The translations under genes and the position numbers were made by a program. The notes beneath the pieces were generated by a model that saw only the letters and a program-made list of their open reading frames with translations, was not told the origin of the DNA and made no database searches. DNA of 64,000 nt from NCBI GenBank assembly GCA_037447655.1, contig JBBHKE010002052.1, positions 625,185-689,184 of the forward strand, given 5' to 3'. Position 1 is the first letter of the stretch. Every line of letters starts with the position of its first letter. Positions 11,360-21,981 of this stretch are shown here, piece after piece. Source of the stretch: Zygnema cylindricum. Lineage: Eukaryota > Streptophyta > Zygnematophyceae > Zygnematales > Zygnemataceae.

Positions 11360-13479
11360 TGTTATGAACCCACCCTCTAGGGTGCCCACCTTCAATGGAT
11401 CTAGGTTCATCTATTGGGAAGCCATGATGATGGGAGCTTTGTGCAAAAAATGATACTAGGGTATCATCAGTGGACAGGTGAAACATCCACATTCGAGAAC
11501 TCCAACAAGATTTGGATGAGTAAGGTTTCCTAGAGCAACGGCAGCCTCTGGGAAAGAGGCAGATGATGGGGACAGCAGTGTGTTCGAAAAGGGGAAAGGG
11601 AAGGAGACACCCCTCACTCTTATTGCCATAGTCTTGGGAGCGGCGACCGCGAAGACTGCAAAGAACGATACTCAAATGTGGGAGGATGTAAACATGGCTT
11701 CTTAGAACTTCATTCTGAGGCACCTCACTCAAGCTTTTTCCACTCTCTATCTTCACATTTATAAGGCGGAGGAGTTGTGGGTGAGTTTGGTGGAGATTTA
11801 TAGAGCTGAACTATTCAAGAGCTCCAGTTGGCTGAGCAAAAGCTAGTGAGTTACAAATACAAAGGAGGAAAGATGTTAGATTACTATAATGATCTTTCTT
11901 GTTTCTATATGGAGATGGAAAGTGTCGGGTGGACAGGTACAATGAAAATGAAAGTTAACACCCTTATCATAAAGTTACCAGATGAGTACGAGAATATAGT
12001 GTACACGGTACAAGAAATGGCTGATACTTCATGGAAATGGAACACAGTGGTTAGGATAATACTTGTGTAGGAAAACACAATGGAGATTAGGAGAGGAGGA
12101 AAGAGCATTCAAGCTCTAGCAGTAAGAGGGGACGGATGGGGGAAGGACCCAAAAAAACCGTACAAAAGGGAAAGAGATCATTCTGGAGGACCGAGGCCCC
12201 CAAATGGGTCTTTGTCATTTTTGCAAAAAGCTGGGACACTTCATCGCAGATTGTGTCAAGCTGTCGGAGCTGAGGCTCCAAGTGAACCGTTGAGAGGGTT
12301 CTTGCGGAGGGAAGAAAAAAGCACTTGTGGTTACCAAAGTGACAGGAGAAACCGAGGATGAGTCTTCCGAGGAGGATGGGGAGCTTCTTCTTGAGGAGAA
12401 TCAGGAGGAGCAGGAGATCCCCCGGAGACACAAATGTGCCATTGAAGCGATTCAGGAAGCTCCACAGGAAGGATGGATCATCGACTCAAGTGCATCCATG
12501 CATACGTGTTGTGATAACGAACTATTCACTAAGCTAAGAAAGATCCCTACTATAGAGATAGAGTATGGGGATGGGAGAGTGGCTACTGCAAATCTAGTAG
12601 GATCAATAGATCTGAAATTCTTAGTGGAGGGTAAGACTTCTATACTTACATTTTCAAATGTACTCTACATTCCTCAGCTGAGTAAAAATCTTGTCTCTAC
12701 ATCTGTGTTAGATGACAAAGACTTTGATACCTTCACTAGGAAGGGAGTCTTTACAGCTAAGTATGGGGATGAAGTTTACTTCACGGCATATAAGGGTAGC
12801 CAAGGAATGTTTAAGCTTAACCTAAGTAATGAAAAGAAGAATGCTTACTATGTTGGTGTTTATAAGCTGATGAACTCTTCACTAAGCTAAGAAAGATCCC
12901 TACTATAGAGATATAGTATGGGGATGGGAGAGTGGTTACTACAAATCTAGTGGGATCAATAGATCTGAATGTCTTAGTGGAGGGTAAGACTTATATACTT
13001 ACATTTTCAAATGTACTCTACATTCCTCAGCTGGGTAAAAATCTTGTCTCTAGGTTTGTGTAAAATGACAAAGAGTTTGATACCTTCAGTAGAAAGGGAG
13101 TCTTTACAGCTAAGTATGGGGATGAAGTTTACTTCACCACATATAAGGGTAGCTAAGGAATGTTTAAGCTTAACCTGAGTAATGAAAAGAAGAATGCTTA
13201 CTATGTTGGTGTTCCTAAGTTGATGATTTGGCATAAGCGGTTGGGGAATGTACATTTTGATAGGTTGAGGGAAATGAAAAAGCTTGGGGTAGTAGAATTC
13301 ATTCACTTTGGGGATAATGAAATGATCGATGATTGTAGTGGCTGTGCTCAAGGTAAGGCTCACAGACTTCCCTTTCCCAAAGGCGCCACATATAGAGGTG
13401 AGAAAGTATTAGATTTGGTCAACACAAATATTTGGGGACCTGCAAAAGTACCTTCGGTTAGAGGAAAAAGGTTTATGAT
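11360..13479 (+). pseudogene. Copia-1 gag, protease and start of integrase
   Basis: The gag resembles that of the gag-only element (LVSYKYKGGKMLDYYNDLS at about 11845; KLPDEYENIVYTVQEM at about 11970). A CCHC zinc knuckle, CHFCKKLGHFIADC, lies at about 12214-12262. The protease site reads WIIDSSASMHTC near 12475, with Ser instead of the usual Gly in DSGAS. After it a 353-bp segment is tandemly duplicated. The GAG pre-integrase motif MIWHKRLGNVHFDRL and CSGCAQGKAHRLPFP follow at 13223-13380. The integrase text stops at KRFMIV, where the gag-only element is inserted. The frame is broken several times, so this is a remnant. Confidence 0.85.
12531..13236 (+). repeat. 353-bp tandem duplication inside Copia-1 pol
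   Basis: The block starting AAGCTAAGAA at 12531 recurs from 12884, giving a period of 353 bp. The first unit is open; the second has gained stops (for example TAG at about 12915 and TAA near 13153). The duplicated text is the protease C-terminal half (LSKNLVS, MFKLNLSNEKKNAYYVGV). Confidence 0.85.
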
Positions 13480-14574
13480 TGTTGAAATTTATGTATTTTC
13501 TAGGTCTGTGTTGGAAAAATAAATAGAGTGTTGAAAAGAGGTGACTAATAGTTCACTTCTATATTTTAGTTAGAATGTAAAGAGAGAGAGAAAGAGAGGA
13601 CCAAAGGCACGCCATGGTTGCCGCATCATTTAGAAGGAGGAAGAATGAATTAGAAAGTATTTTACTAGTTTTAGCAAAATACTGCCGCTGGCCGGATTTG
13701 AACCGGGGTCTGTAGGCTACTAAAATAGACCAACGCCTTATCCATTAAGTTACTTACGAAACGATACACGTGACGGGTTTCATAAATATATAAACATTAA
13801 CAAAACAGCTAATTAACAGCAGACTAACCAAAAGGAGCAATTTCTGCATGTACGCGAATCTGAACCGTGTAAAATATGTTTTGATCGGACGGCCGGCATT
13901 ATAGCCGCCACGCGAAGTGAGCTTTTTGGCGGCATACGGATATAGCGTCACGCGGTGCCACGTGGCGCCACATTATTTGATACCGGAGAAGATGGGAGGA
14001 GGAACCATGGCTTCCGATATGACAGGTGTCACCTTGTAGACCTTGTCGTACAATGGTCGTACAATAAGTACATCGCCCATTGTACCTTCTTGTACTTTAT
14101 AGTGTTCCTATTGGACTAGGGTTTAATAGTAGGTAGTCGTGAGTAGGCAGACCAAGACTTAGTGATATTTAGGTACCTCTCTCTAAGAGAGCTTGTAACT
14201 ATAAAGGTCATCTTTGACCAGCCATAACTTAATGCTCGGGTGAGCAAATTCACTGATTCTTTTTGCTGCGGACTCAGGGGAGTCTAAGCTACACAAGGGT
14301 GTAGTCGGTCAGAGTCTTTGCGTGCCAGGGTGGCACTTATTCAGTGGGAAAGTCAAAGTGGGGAATATTGTCCAAAACACATATTGAAGCTTTGCATTTT
14401 GTGGTGGAACTGAGCACACAGAAGGTCTTCTCTTCACAGGGGTGAAGGTATATTGGAGTTCTTATTGTCAAGGGATCATTTATTTGGGTTTATATCAACT
14501 TGGAGTCGGCACTATCTAGATTAGCTTCTTTTGGATCTGCGAATTCTGTGGGCAATGGAGCCCATAGAATTTCA
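13480..14574 (+). repeat. 5' LTR (copy B) of the gag-only element
   Basis: Inside it are a reverse-strand tRNA-like segment (13682-13757), a TATA-like ATAAAGG at 14201-14207 and the hairpin GGTCA-TCTT-TGACC at 14206-14219. The end of the LTR carries the gag start codon (ATG at 14555). Confidence 0.9.
13682..13757 (-). other. tRNA-like Pol III promoter segment in LTR B
   Basis: On the minus strand, TAACTTAATGG (13752-13742) fits the tRNA A box except for one base. GGTTCAAATCC (13704-13694) fits the B box exactly, at tRNA-like spacing. The text between (GGATAAGGCGTTGGTCT) resembles a tRNA-Arg body. The acceptor ends do not pair, so it is not a functional tRNA. Equivalent segments lie at about 4044-4120 and 16769-16845, each with one B-box change (GGGTCAAATCC). 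Confidence 0.6.
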
Positions 14575-16537
14575 GGTTATGGGCCCACCATCTAGGGTGC
14601 CTATGTTCGATGGAACAGACTTCACTTATTGGGAGTTTATTATGGAGGGATTGCTTTTCGAGAAGCACTTATGGGGAATTGTTTCGGGACATGTGAGATG
14701 TCCGCCACCTGGCTTTGGAGGAGCTTACTGTGGAGAACCATCTGAGGCTGCCCAGAATATCAACCGGAGTTCAGATGCAACGAAAGGTGAAGGGAAAAAT
14801 ATTGTGATGGAAGGGGGAAAAGGGGAGAATGATAAAGGGACACTTATGGTGAGGGGAGCTATGCTCTTCGCCACAGCTCCACTTAGAGGGGTTATCAGTA
14901 AAACTGAAGAAAATGATAGTAAAATTTGGGAGTATAAAAACACTATAGCAAAACATCTCATACTTAGATATGTGTCTAAGTCCATAGCTATCACTCTTTT
15001 AAGTCTTACTAAGTCTTCGGAAATATGGGAAACACTAAGGCAGATTTATAAGAGTGAGACTATTCAGAGGCAGCAGTTAGTAAAACAGGAAATAGAGGCC
15101 TATGTTTATAAAGGCGGTAACATGATAGAGTTTTGCAATGATATTGCTGCGTTATATGTGGAGCTTGCTAGTGCGGGGTATGTAGAATCTGAGGAGAGAA
15201 AGATCAATACACTACTCATGAAACTCCCAGATGAGTATGAAAACATCATTAATCGTATGCAGGCAATGGATGGCTCCTCATGGACTTGGAGCTTTACCAT
15301 GGGAATAATTCTTGTGAGGGAAAGCACTTTGGAGCTTCGTAGGGGAAGTGAGAGGGTAACTGCCTTTACAGTTGGTGGTGATTGGCGGAAGCGTGATGAG
15401 AGGAACGGTGGTGATTGGCGGAAGCGTGATGAGAGGAACAGCGGTGACGAGCGGAAGCGTGATGAGAGGAAGAAAGACGAAGGTAAACCTTATCGGAACT
15501 TTGGTGGAAAGAGAGGGAGAGGAAAAGAAAGGAGAGCTTTGAAAAATGGTGTTTGCTTCTTTTGTAGGGAACCGGGTCATTATATAGAGGAATGCCCTTG
15601 TTTGGAAGAACTTAGAAGTTGGGAAGAGGATGAAGAGGATGAAGAAATTTTGGAGCTTCTTCACATCGGTAGAATGGAGAAGAGAGAGAAGTACACAGAA
15701 ATTACACGGAAGCAACGATGTGCTTTTGGAGGTATAAGGGAAGTAAGAGGAAGGGAGGTACTTGAGGGAGTTAGAAATGATGAGGATGTGAAAGAGTGTA
15801 AAAAGTATGACTTAGAAATGAGAAAGTCAAATCTAGGATACATAAATGAAAAAGGGAAAAATAAAAATAATGAGGATAATTTTATAAATATTTTGGAAAT
15901 AGAAAACTGGTTGGAAAGGGAGACTTCAACGGATTTGGAGGAAAGGGGAGAAGTAAAACTAGAGGGGTTTTTAAAGGATAGGGGAGAAAAGAAATATTTA
16001 ATGAAAAGTTTAGGGGAGGAGAAATACTCTTTGGGAATCATTATAGAAAGTGATAGTGGAAAGAATTCCATGGGAGAGAGTGAGGAAAATTCAGAAAATG
16101 GGGTGAGTATCATGGATAAAAATATGAGCTCGGAAGATGTAGATTTTATGAGGAACTTAGTGGGGAATCTTGATATAACGATAAATATGGGGAGTAATGG
16201 GTTTGACATCACTAATGAGAGTGATGGCATTTATGAAGGTGTGCCTGTAAGAGGGTTAGCATCTGGGTGTGTGTTGCAGATTGGAGATGGGGCTGGCTGT
16301 TTGAATTGCAAGAGGGAAATTGGATTTAGTGAGGATGGAAAAGTAATGAGGTGGATAAAGTATTTTCTCGGATTTATGAAAAATGGCATGCAAAATAAAT
16401 TTTGTGATGTAATTATTATTTCGGTTCATCTAACACACTTCTTTAAATACAAGGGTATTCACTTAGAGTTTAATGAGGAGAAAAGAAAGAAGAAAAAGAA
16501 AAAGAAGAAAAAAAAATTTGTGTTTAGTGGGAGTTGA
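14555..16537 (+). CDS. Copia-type Gag protein with zinc knuckle and charged C-terminal extension
   Basis: This is an intact frame of 660 codons from the first ATG (MEPIEFQVMGPPSR). The start lies in the LTR, and the primer-binding site is translated as part of the frame. Residues ~20-280 are a copia-type capsid (TYWEFIMEGLLF, LVKQEIEAYVYKGGNMIEF, LLMKLPDEYENIINRMQAMD). Residues ~277-310 hold a 10-residue repeat (GDWRKRDERN). A CCHC knuckle, CFFCREPGHYIEEC, follows at ~335-348. The remaining ~300 residues are strongly charged, with no recognised motif, and end in a lysine run just before the polypurine tract. It would package element RNA into virus-like particles. No enzyme domain is present. 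The extension sits where pol would be in a complete element; its role is unknown. Confidence 0.88.
   Translation: MEPIEFQVMGPPSRVPMFDGTDFTYWEFIMEGLLFEKHLWGIVSGHVRCPPPGFGGAYCGEPSEAAQNINRSSDATKGEGKNIVMEGGKGENDKGTLMVRGAMLFATAPLRGVISKTEENDSKIWEYKNTIAKHLILRYVSKSIAITLLSLTKSSEIWETLRQIYKSETIQRQQLVKQEIEAYVYKGGNMIEFCNDIAALYVELASAGYVESEERKINTLLMKLPDEYENIINRMQAMDGSSWTWSFTMGIILVRESTLELRRGSERVTAFTVGGDWRKRDERNGGDWRKRDERNSGDERKRDERKKDEGKPYRNFGGKRGRGKERRALKNGVCFFCREPGHYIEECPCLEELRSWEEDEEDEEILELLHIGRMEKREKYTEITRKQRCAFGGIREVRGREVLEGVRNDEDVKECKKYDLEMRKSNLGYINEKGKNKNNEDNFINILEIENWLERETSTDLEERGEVKLEGFLKDRGEKKYLMKSLGEEKYSLGIIIESDSGKNSMGESEENSENGVSIMDKNMSSEDVDFMRNLVGNLDITINMGSNGFDITNESDGIYEGVPVRGLASGCVLQIGDGAGCLNCKREIGFSEDGKVMRWIKYFLGFMKNGMQNKFCDVIIISVHLTHFFKYKGIHLEFNEEKRKKKKKKKKKKFVFSGS
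14575..14589 (+). other. Primer-binding site for an internal (half) initiator tRNA-Met
   Basis: GGTTATGGGCCCACC begins right after the LTR. It is complementary to the anticodon stem-loop of a plant-type initiator tRNA-Met (GGTGGGCCCATAACC) and not to its 3' end. The same internal priming is known for Drosophila copia and yeast Ty5. The last bases fit plant better than insect initiator tRNA. This rests on recalled tRNA sequence. Confidence 0.75.
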
Positions 16538-16566
16538 AAAGAAAGTAGACTAGAAAATAAGGGGAG

Positions 16567-17662
16567 TGTTGAAATTTATGTATTTTCTAGGTCTGTGTTA
16601 GAAAAATAAATAGAGTGTTGAAAAGAGGTGACTAATAGTTCACTTCTATATTTTAGTTAGAATGTAAAGAGAGAGAGAAAGAGAGGACCAAAGGCACGCC
16701 ATGGTTGCCGCATCATTTAGAAGGAGGAAGAATGAATTAGAAAGTATTTTACTAGTTTTAGCAAAATACTGCCGCTGGCCGGATTTGACCCGGGGCCTGT
16801 AGGCTACTAAAATAGACCAACGCCTTATCCATTAAGTTACTTACGAAACGATACACGTGACGGGTTTCATAAATATATAAACATTAACAAAACAGCTAAT
16901 TAACAGCAGACTAACCAAAAGGAGCAATTTCTGCATGTACGCGAATCTGAACCGTGTAAAATATGTTTTGATCGGACGGCCGGCATTATAGCCGCCACGC
17001 GAAGTGAGCTTTTTGGCGGCATACGGATATAGCGTCACGCGGTGCCACGTGGCGCCACATTATTTGATACCGGAGAAGATGGGAGGAGGAACCATGGCTT
17101 CCGATATGACAGGTCTCACCTTGTAGACCTTGTTGTACAATGGTTGTACAATAAGTACATCGCCCATTGTACCTTCTTGTACTTTATAGTGTTCCTATTG
17201 GACTAGGGTTTAATAGTAGGTAGTCGTGAGTAGGCAGACCGAGACTTAGTAATATTTAGGTACCTCTCTCTCTAAGAGAGCTTGTAACTATAAAGGTCAT
17301 CTTTGACCAGCCATAACTTACTGTCGGGTGAGCAAATTCACTGATTCTTTTTGCTGCGGACTCAGGGGAGTCTAAGCTACACAAGGGTGTAGTCGGTCAG
17401 AGTCTTTGCGTGCCAGGGTGGCACTTATTCAGTGGGAAAGTCAAAGTGGGGAATATTGTCCAAAACACATATTGAAGCTTTGCATTTTGTGGTGGAACTG
17501 AGCACACAGAAGGTCTTCTCTTCACAGGGGTGAAGGTATATTGGAGTTCTTATTGTCAAGGGATCATTTATTTGGGTTTATATCAACTTGGAGTCGGCAC
17601 TATCTAGATTAGCTTCTTTTGGATCTGCGAATTCTGTGGGCAATGGAGCCCATAGAATTTCA
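16567..17662 (+). repeat. 3' LTR (copy C) of the gag-only element
   Basis: It is nearly identical to 13480-14574. Visible differences include GAACC/GACCC in the tRNA-like part and ACCAAGACTTAGTG/ACCGAGACTTAGTA. It ends AATTTCA at 17662, followed by the ATGAT target repeat. Confidence 0.9.
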
Positions 17663-17667
17663 ATGAT

Positions 17668-20199
17668 GACGATAACCAATGACACGTCTAGATACTCTAG
17701 AGTATACTTTCTAAAAACAAAGTCTGAAGCATCGACTTACTTCAAATAATATAAAGAAATGAAGTGAGAAGTTGCATGAAACCCCCATTAAGAAGATAAA
17801 GAGTGATAATAGGGGGGAATATACCTCTAACCAGTTTGAGGAATATCTGAGAGATGAGGGAGTGGAGCACCACAAAATTGTACCATATAACTCGGAACAA
17901 AATGCGGTAGCTCAGAGGTTGAATCGAACATTAGGAGATAGTGCATGCAGTATGTTGGCCGACAAAAAATAGGAAAGAGATTTTGGGCAGAGGCAATGAA
18001 ATGTGCAAACTACATTAAGAATAGAGTCCTTACCTCAGTTGTAAAGGGAGTGACACCTTATGAGAGATGGGTTGGAAGGAAACCAGATATTTCACACCTT
18101 AAAGTGTTCGGTAGCCAAGTTTACAGTCTCGACACGGATAGGAAAAACTGGAAACTAGATACTAAGGGAAAACCTGGATACTTTGATGATGAGGATGTTA
18201 AAGGGTATAGAGTCTATGACTTAGCAAAGAAGGATATCATCCTGGTCAAACACCTAGTTGTCATGGATGAAGGAAAGTCATTTGGTCCCTTCAAATATAC
18301 AAAGAGGATAAACATCAGATTCGAGTCCAAAAGTGAGGAGAACTCCGTCGTTCCCGAAAGGGAAATGAGTGAAACCGTGATTGCAAATTCAAGGGAAATC
18401 CGAGATACAGAAGACTCACCGGAAACCTCACATACTCTTATGGACCTTGAGGAGATAGAAGAAGCGGGACCAAAACCGGCTTCCGTGGACAGGGGAGCCG
18501 ATGAGGCACTGAGTAGAAATCCAAGACTTCAATCCATTCAAGCTTCAGATATTGAGGGAGGGAGAAGGAGCAACAAAAAGATAGAGGAAAAACGACCACT
18601 CATAAGGTAACTAAGCTATCTCACCTAGATGAGCCTCAGTCTTACTCGAACGCAATAAATAGTCGGGAGAAGAAATGATGGATTAGAGCCATAAATGATG
18701 AGATGGCCTCCATCATGGAAGCAAATACTTGGGAACTAGCCGATTGTCCTCCAGACAAAAAACCTATTGGGTGTAAATGGGTATTTAAACTAAACCTGAA
18801 CCCAGATAATACTATAAAGAGATATAAGGCTTGATTAGTAGCGAAGGGGTTCACCCAAAAACAGGGGATTGACTATGAGGAGGGCTTTGCTCGAGTTGTT
18901 CCGTTCCTATTAGTAAGGATTCTCCTCAGTCTATGAGCAGCGGAAGACATGGAAATACACCAAATGGACATTAAGATTGCTTTTCTTATATGTGAGTTAG
19001 AGGAAGAAATTTTCATGAGGCAACCAGAGGCGTTCGTGGAGGAAGGAGAAGAGAGCAAAGTCTGCAGCCTCATCAAGTCCTTATATAGACTTAAGCATGC
19101 TCCCCAAAAGTGGAATAAGAAACTAGATGAGTTTCTTACTAGTCTAGGATATATCACGATCAGTTCTGACCATTATATCTATATATTTGAAGATGAGGAT
19201 GGTGTGATCTTTATTGCAATTGATGTGGATGATCTGTTGGTGTTAAGAAAGTCTTTGGAAAAGATCAATAAGTTGAAGAAATATCTTAGAAGCAGATTTG
19301 ACATGAAAGATTTAGCAGAGGCAAGATATATTTTGGGAATTCAAATGGAAAGAGATAGGGGGAAGAAGATTATAAGACTCACTCAAAAAAAAACAATAGG
19401 AAAAATGCTTGAGAAATTTCAAATGGAGAAAGCTAACAGTTGTACCACTCCCATGGACTTGAAGAAAGTAAGTGATGGGAGTGTAGAAGGAGGGGAGATA
19501 ATCTTAGAAGATCAGATGAGTCCAAAGGAGAGAGAGTTTATGAAGTCTATTCCTTACAAACAGGTCGTAAGAAGTTTAATCTATTTTATGAACTGTACAA
19601 TGCCGAACATAGCGGCAGCAGTAAGAGTCTTCAATAGGAGTCTTAACGATCTTAAAATGAGAGATTGGGAGGCAGCCAAGAGAGTCATGAGATATTTGGT
19701 TGGAACCAGAGAATTATGGTTGCATTTGGGAGGGGAGCACACTGATATCACCACTTGGAGTGATGCCAGTTATGGGGATGCACCTATGAGAAGATGCATT
19801 TCTGGATATGTTTTGTATGTGAGGGAAGGTGCTTGCTGTTGGAGCAGTAAGCAACAAAAGGTGGTTGCTCAGTCTACTATGGAGGCTGAGTATATGGCGT
19901 CTTATTCTGTTGTAAAAGAACTAATGTGGGTGAAATCATTGTTACAAGAACTGGGATATATGAAGGAGGTAGTGCATGAAGTTTTTTGTGATAATCAAGC
20001 TGCAATTGCAATTGCAGCCAATCTAAATTACCATTTCAAAGCAAAGCATATGGACATAAGATTAAGTTTCGTGAGAGAAAAAGTTGAAAATAAAATTTTA
20101 AATCTTGTATATAGACCTAATGAAGAAATGGTGGCTGACATGATGACCAAACCTGTGCCCTCTCCTAAATTAAAATATTGTCGGGAAAATGCGGGTTGA
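17668..20199 (+). pseudogene. Copia-1 integrase remainder, reverse transcriptase and RNase H
   Basis: This resumes the frame broken at 13479. Integrase: NDTSRYSRVYFLKTKSEAS, then KSDNRGEYTSNQFEEYL near 17800, NRTLGDSACSML, and RFWAEAMKCANYIKNRVLT at about 17975. A linker follows to 18610. Reverse transcriptase: GCKWVFKLNLNPDNTIKRYK at about 18770, EIHQMDIKIAFLICELEEE at 18952, SLYRLKHAPQKWNKKLDEFL, and the catalytic VDDLL within AIDVDDLLVL at about 19217. RNase H: TTWSDASYGDAPMRRCISGY, STMEAEYMAS and DNQAAIAIA, ending at 20199. The span from 18949 is fully open; stops at 17745, 18610 and 18832 and a shift near 17970 break the rest. Confidence 0.88.
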
Positions 20200-20235
20200 A
20201 AGAAAAAATAAAATTAGACTAGAAAATAAGGGGAG

Positions 20236-20611
20236 TGTTGAAATAAATTGTTTTTTTTGTTATTTTCTAGGTCTTGATATATTTGCGGAAAAATAAACAT
20301 GCAGGCAACTTGTCTTCATCTCTTCTCTCTTACCCCCATACTTGTTGTAGTCACTCAAGGAGAGAGAGAGTGATGGAGCCATGGCTTCCTCAGCTCCATA
20401 GACAGGGTTAGAGAGTGACCTTAAGTCACTCTCGACAAAAAGGTTGAATTATTTTTGCTACAAACTCAAGGGAGTCCACGCTGCATAGGGGTGCAGTCAA
20501 ACTGTCATTTTGCCTTCCTGGACAACAAAGGTTGTGGATTGAAGTGGGTTAGTTAAATACTATTTAGAGGCTTCTTTTATTTTGTGGTCCAATGGAGGAT
20601 AGAGAATTGCA
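20236..20611 (+). repeat. Copia-1 3' LTR
   Basis: It starts TGTTGAAATA right after the polypurine tract and ends GAATTGCA, matching 10979-11359. It contains the same AGAGAGTGAC/GTCACTCTC inverted repeat near 20410-20433. Confidence 0.85.
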
Positions 20612-21430
20612 TGGAGGAGCAGCAGTAGTAGTAGAACTAGACATGATACACTCTCAAAAGATATCAAAAATCATACTAAACATTTGTTTTCAAGTGCTCA
20701 CCAAATCTTATAAAAACATCCAAACGTCACAAAACTCCATCAAAATATAGAGTAGCATAAACACTCGCAACTCCCAAAGTATCAACAAAATTGACTTGAC
20801 ACTACTCAAGATATAACACTCTGAAGTTTCCCAAAAATTGTCTGCAATTTTACTACTTGGAAGTATGGATACATTAGATGTTCTACGTCCTACTTATATT
20901 TGTGTTGTACCGACAATAAAAGTGTGCTTGAGAGGTAGGTCAAATAACCAAGCTAATAGTAATCTGTGAAGCTACCGCTGAGCTACCACTAAGCTAATCA
21001 GCACTACTCAGAATCTATACCAAGTAATCCTATAATACATTTGGCAGCTAAATCTAACGTGATCATCCTATGAATCTCGTCCATTGACTAGATTCATATC
21101 AATCGGAGTTGCTTCGTACTGTAGTGAATCACATTATGATATCCGCGGCTGCGTTGTCCGTACAGATTATATCGAGAGTAAATGCAGTTGCGTTGTATTG
21201 TGTATGTAGCAGTTGCGTCGTGCTATCTGCATCGCAGCTGCGTTGCTACATTGCTATTGCGTTGCTACATCGCACCTGCGTTGTCCCACCCGATGTGTGA
21301 CATATGTATGTGAATATAAGTGCCTTTCCTAAACCTATAATGAGCTTTAAGTGACGACGCGTGTCTTTGTATATTTGCCTTCCCGTCGTCACACTAATTT
21401 ACTAAGACTTAAAGCTTTCCAAAATCAACA
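20612..21430. other. Unexplained 819-bp block between Copia-1 and Copia-2
   Basis: It follows the Copia-1 3' LTR and ends exactly before the CAAAA repeat where Copia-2 resumes. It begins TG and ends CA, like an LTR, but matches no other LTR in the window. There is a GCGTTG-rich stretch at 21140-21290. No coding frame was recognised. It may be another insertion or a variant LTR tail. Confidence 0.5.
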
Positions 21431-21981
21431 CAAAAAGGGTGTTGAGATATCTTGTAGGTACTCGAAATCTTAAGCTTTTACTTGGAGGAGGAGAAGTGAA
21501 AGACGTGGAGCGACGCTAGCCATAGGGACATGCCAAGCCAAAAATCTACAACCGGTTTTGTTCTTAAGATTAGAGATGGAACTTGCTGCAAGAGCAACAA
21601 GTTACAAAAAGTTACAGCTCAATCCACAATGAAATCAGAATACATGGCAGCACCTTTTTCACTCAAAGAACACCTATGGGTTGAGTCTATTCTATAGGAA
21701 CTTGGGTATATGCAAACAGGTCCTCAGTCTATTTGGTGTGACAACTAGGCAGCCATTGCCATTGCCTCTTACCCCAAACATCATTTTAAAAGCAAACACA
21801 TGGATGTTAGACTTCACTTTGTCAAAGGAAAGGTGGTTGCAAAAGTGATTAAATTGTGTTATTTATCGGATGACAAGATGGTGGCTGACATGTTAACTAA
21901 AACCCTTCCTGCCCCTAAGTTGCAGTTTTGCATAGAAGCTATTAGACTAAGTGAGTAATAGAGTCTAAAGATGTAGGGGAG
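21431..21981 (+). pseudogene. Copia-2 RNase H remnant, second part, with polypurine tract
   Basis: The text reads KRVLRYLVGTRNLKLLLGG, then in broken frames TMKSEYMAA, LWVESIL, and at about 21870 KMVADMLTKTLPAPKLQF, a typical copia RNase H end. The purine tract GATGTAGGGGAG ends at 21981, and the 3' LTR starts at 21982. Confidence 0.85.

Larger units (their letters stand above)
13480..17662 (+). mobile_element. Gag-only (TR-GAG-like) LTR retrotransposon, young
   Basis: It has LTRs 13480-14574 and 16567-17662, both TGTTGAAATT...AATTTCA, about 1.1 kb, with roughly a dozen visible differences. A perfect 5-bp target duplication, ATGAT, lies at 13475-13479 and 17663-17667. The internal part is only about 2 kb: the primer site GGTTATGGGCCCACC at 14575, one long gag frame, and the purine tract AAAATAAGGGGAG before 16567. 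There is no protease, integrase or reverse transcriptase, so it must be mobilised in trans, presumably by a Copia-1-like relative with similar gag. Confidence 0.9.
10979..20611 (+). mobile_element. Copia-1: copia retrotransposon nested in Copia-2
   Basis: The 5' LTR is 10979-11359 and the 3' LTR 20236-20611. A purine tract, AAATAAGGGGAG, sits just before 20236. After the 5' LTR lies TGTTATGAACCCACC, a decayed form of the primer site GGTTATGGGCCCACC. It is interrupted at 13480-17662 by the gag-only element. Reverse transcriptase and RNase H are largely open; gag and integrase carry stops. The whole insertion in Copia-2 seems to extend to 21430, where the target repeat CAAAA recurs. Confidence 0.85.

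Noticed and set aside
15278-16230. Long Ser/Phe-rich minus-strand frames opposite the gag-only CDS
   Set aside because: They are shadows of the Glu/Lys-rich gag extension on the plus strand.
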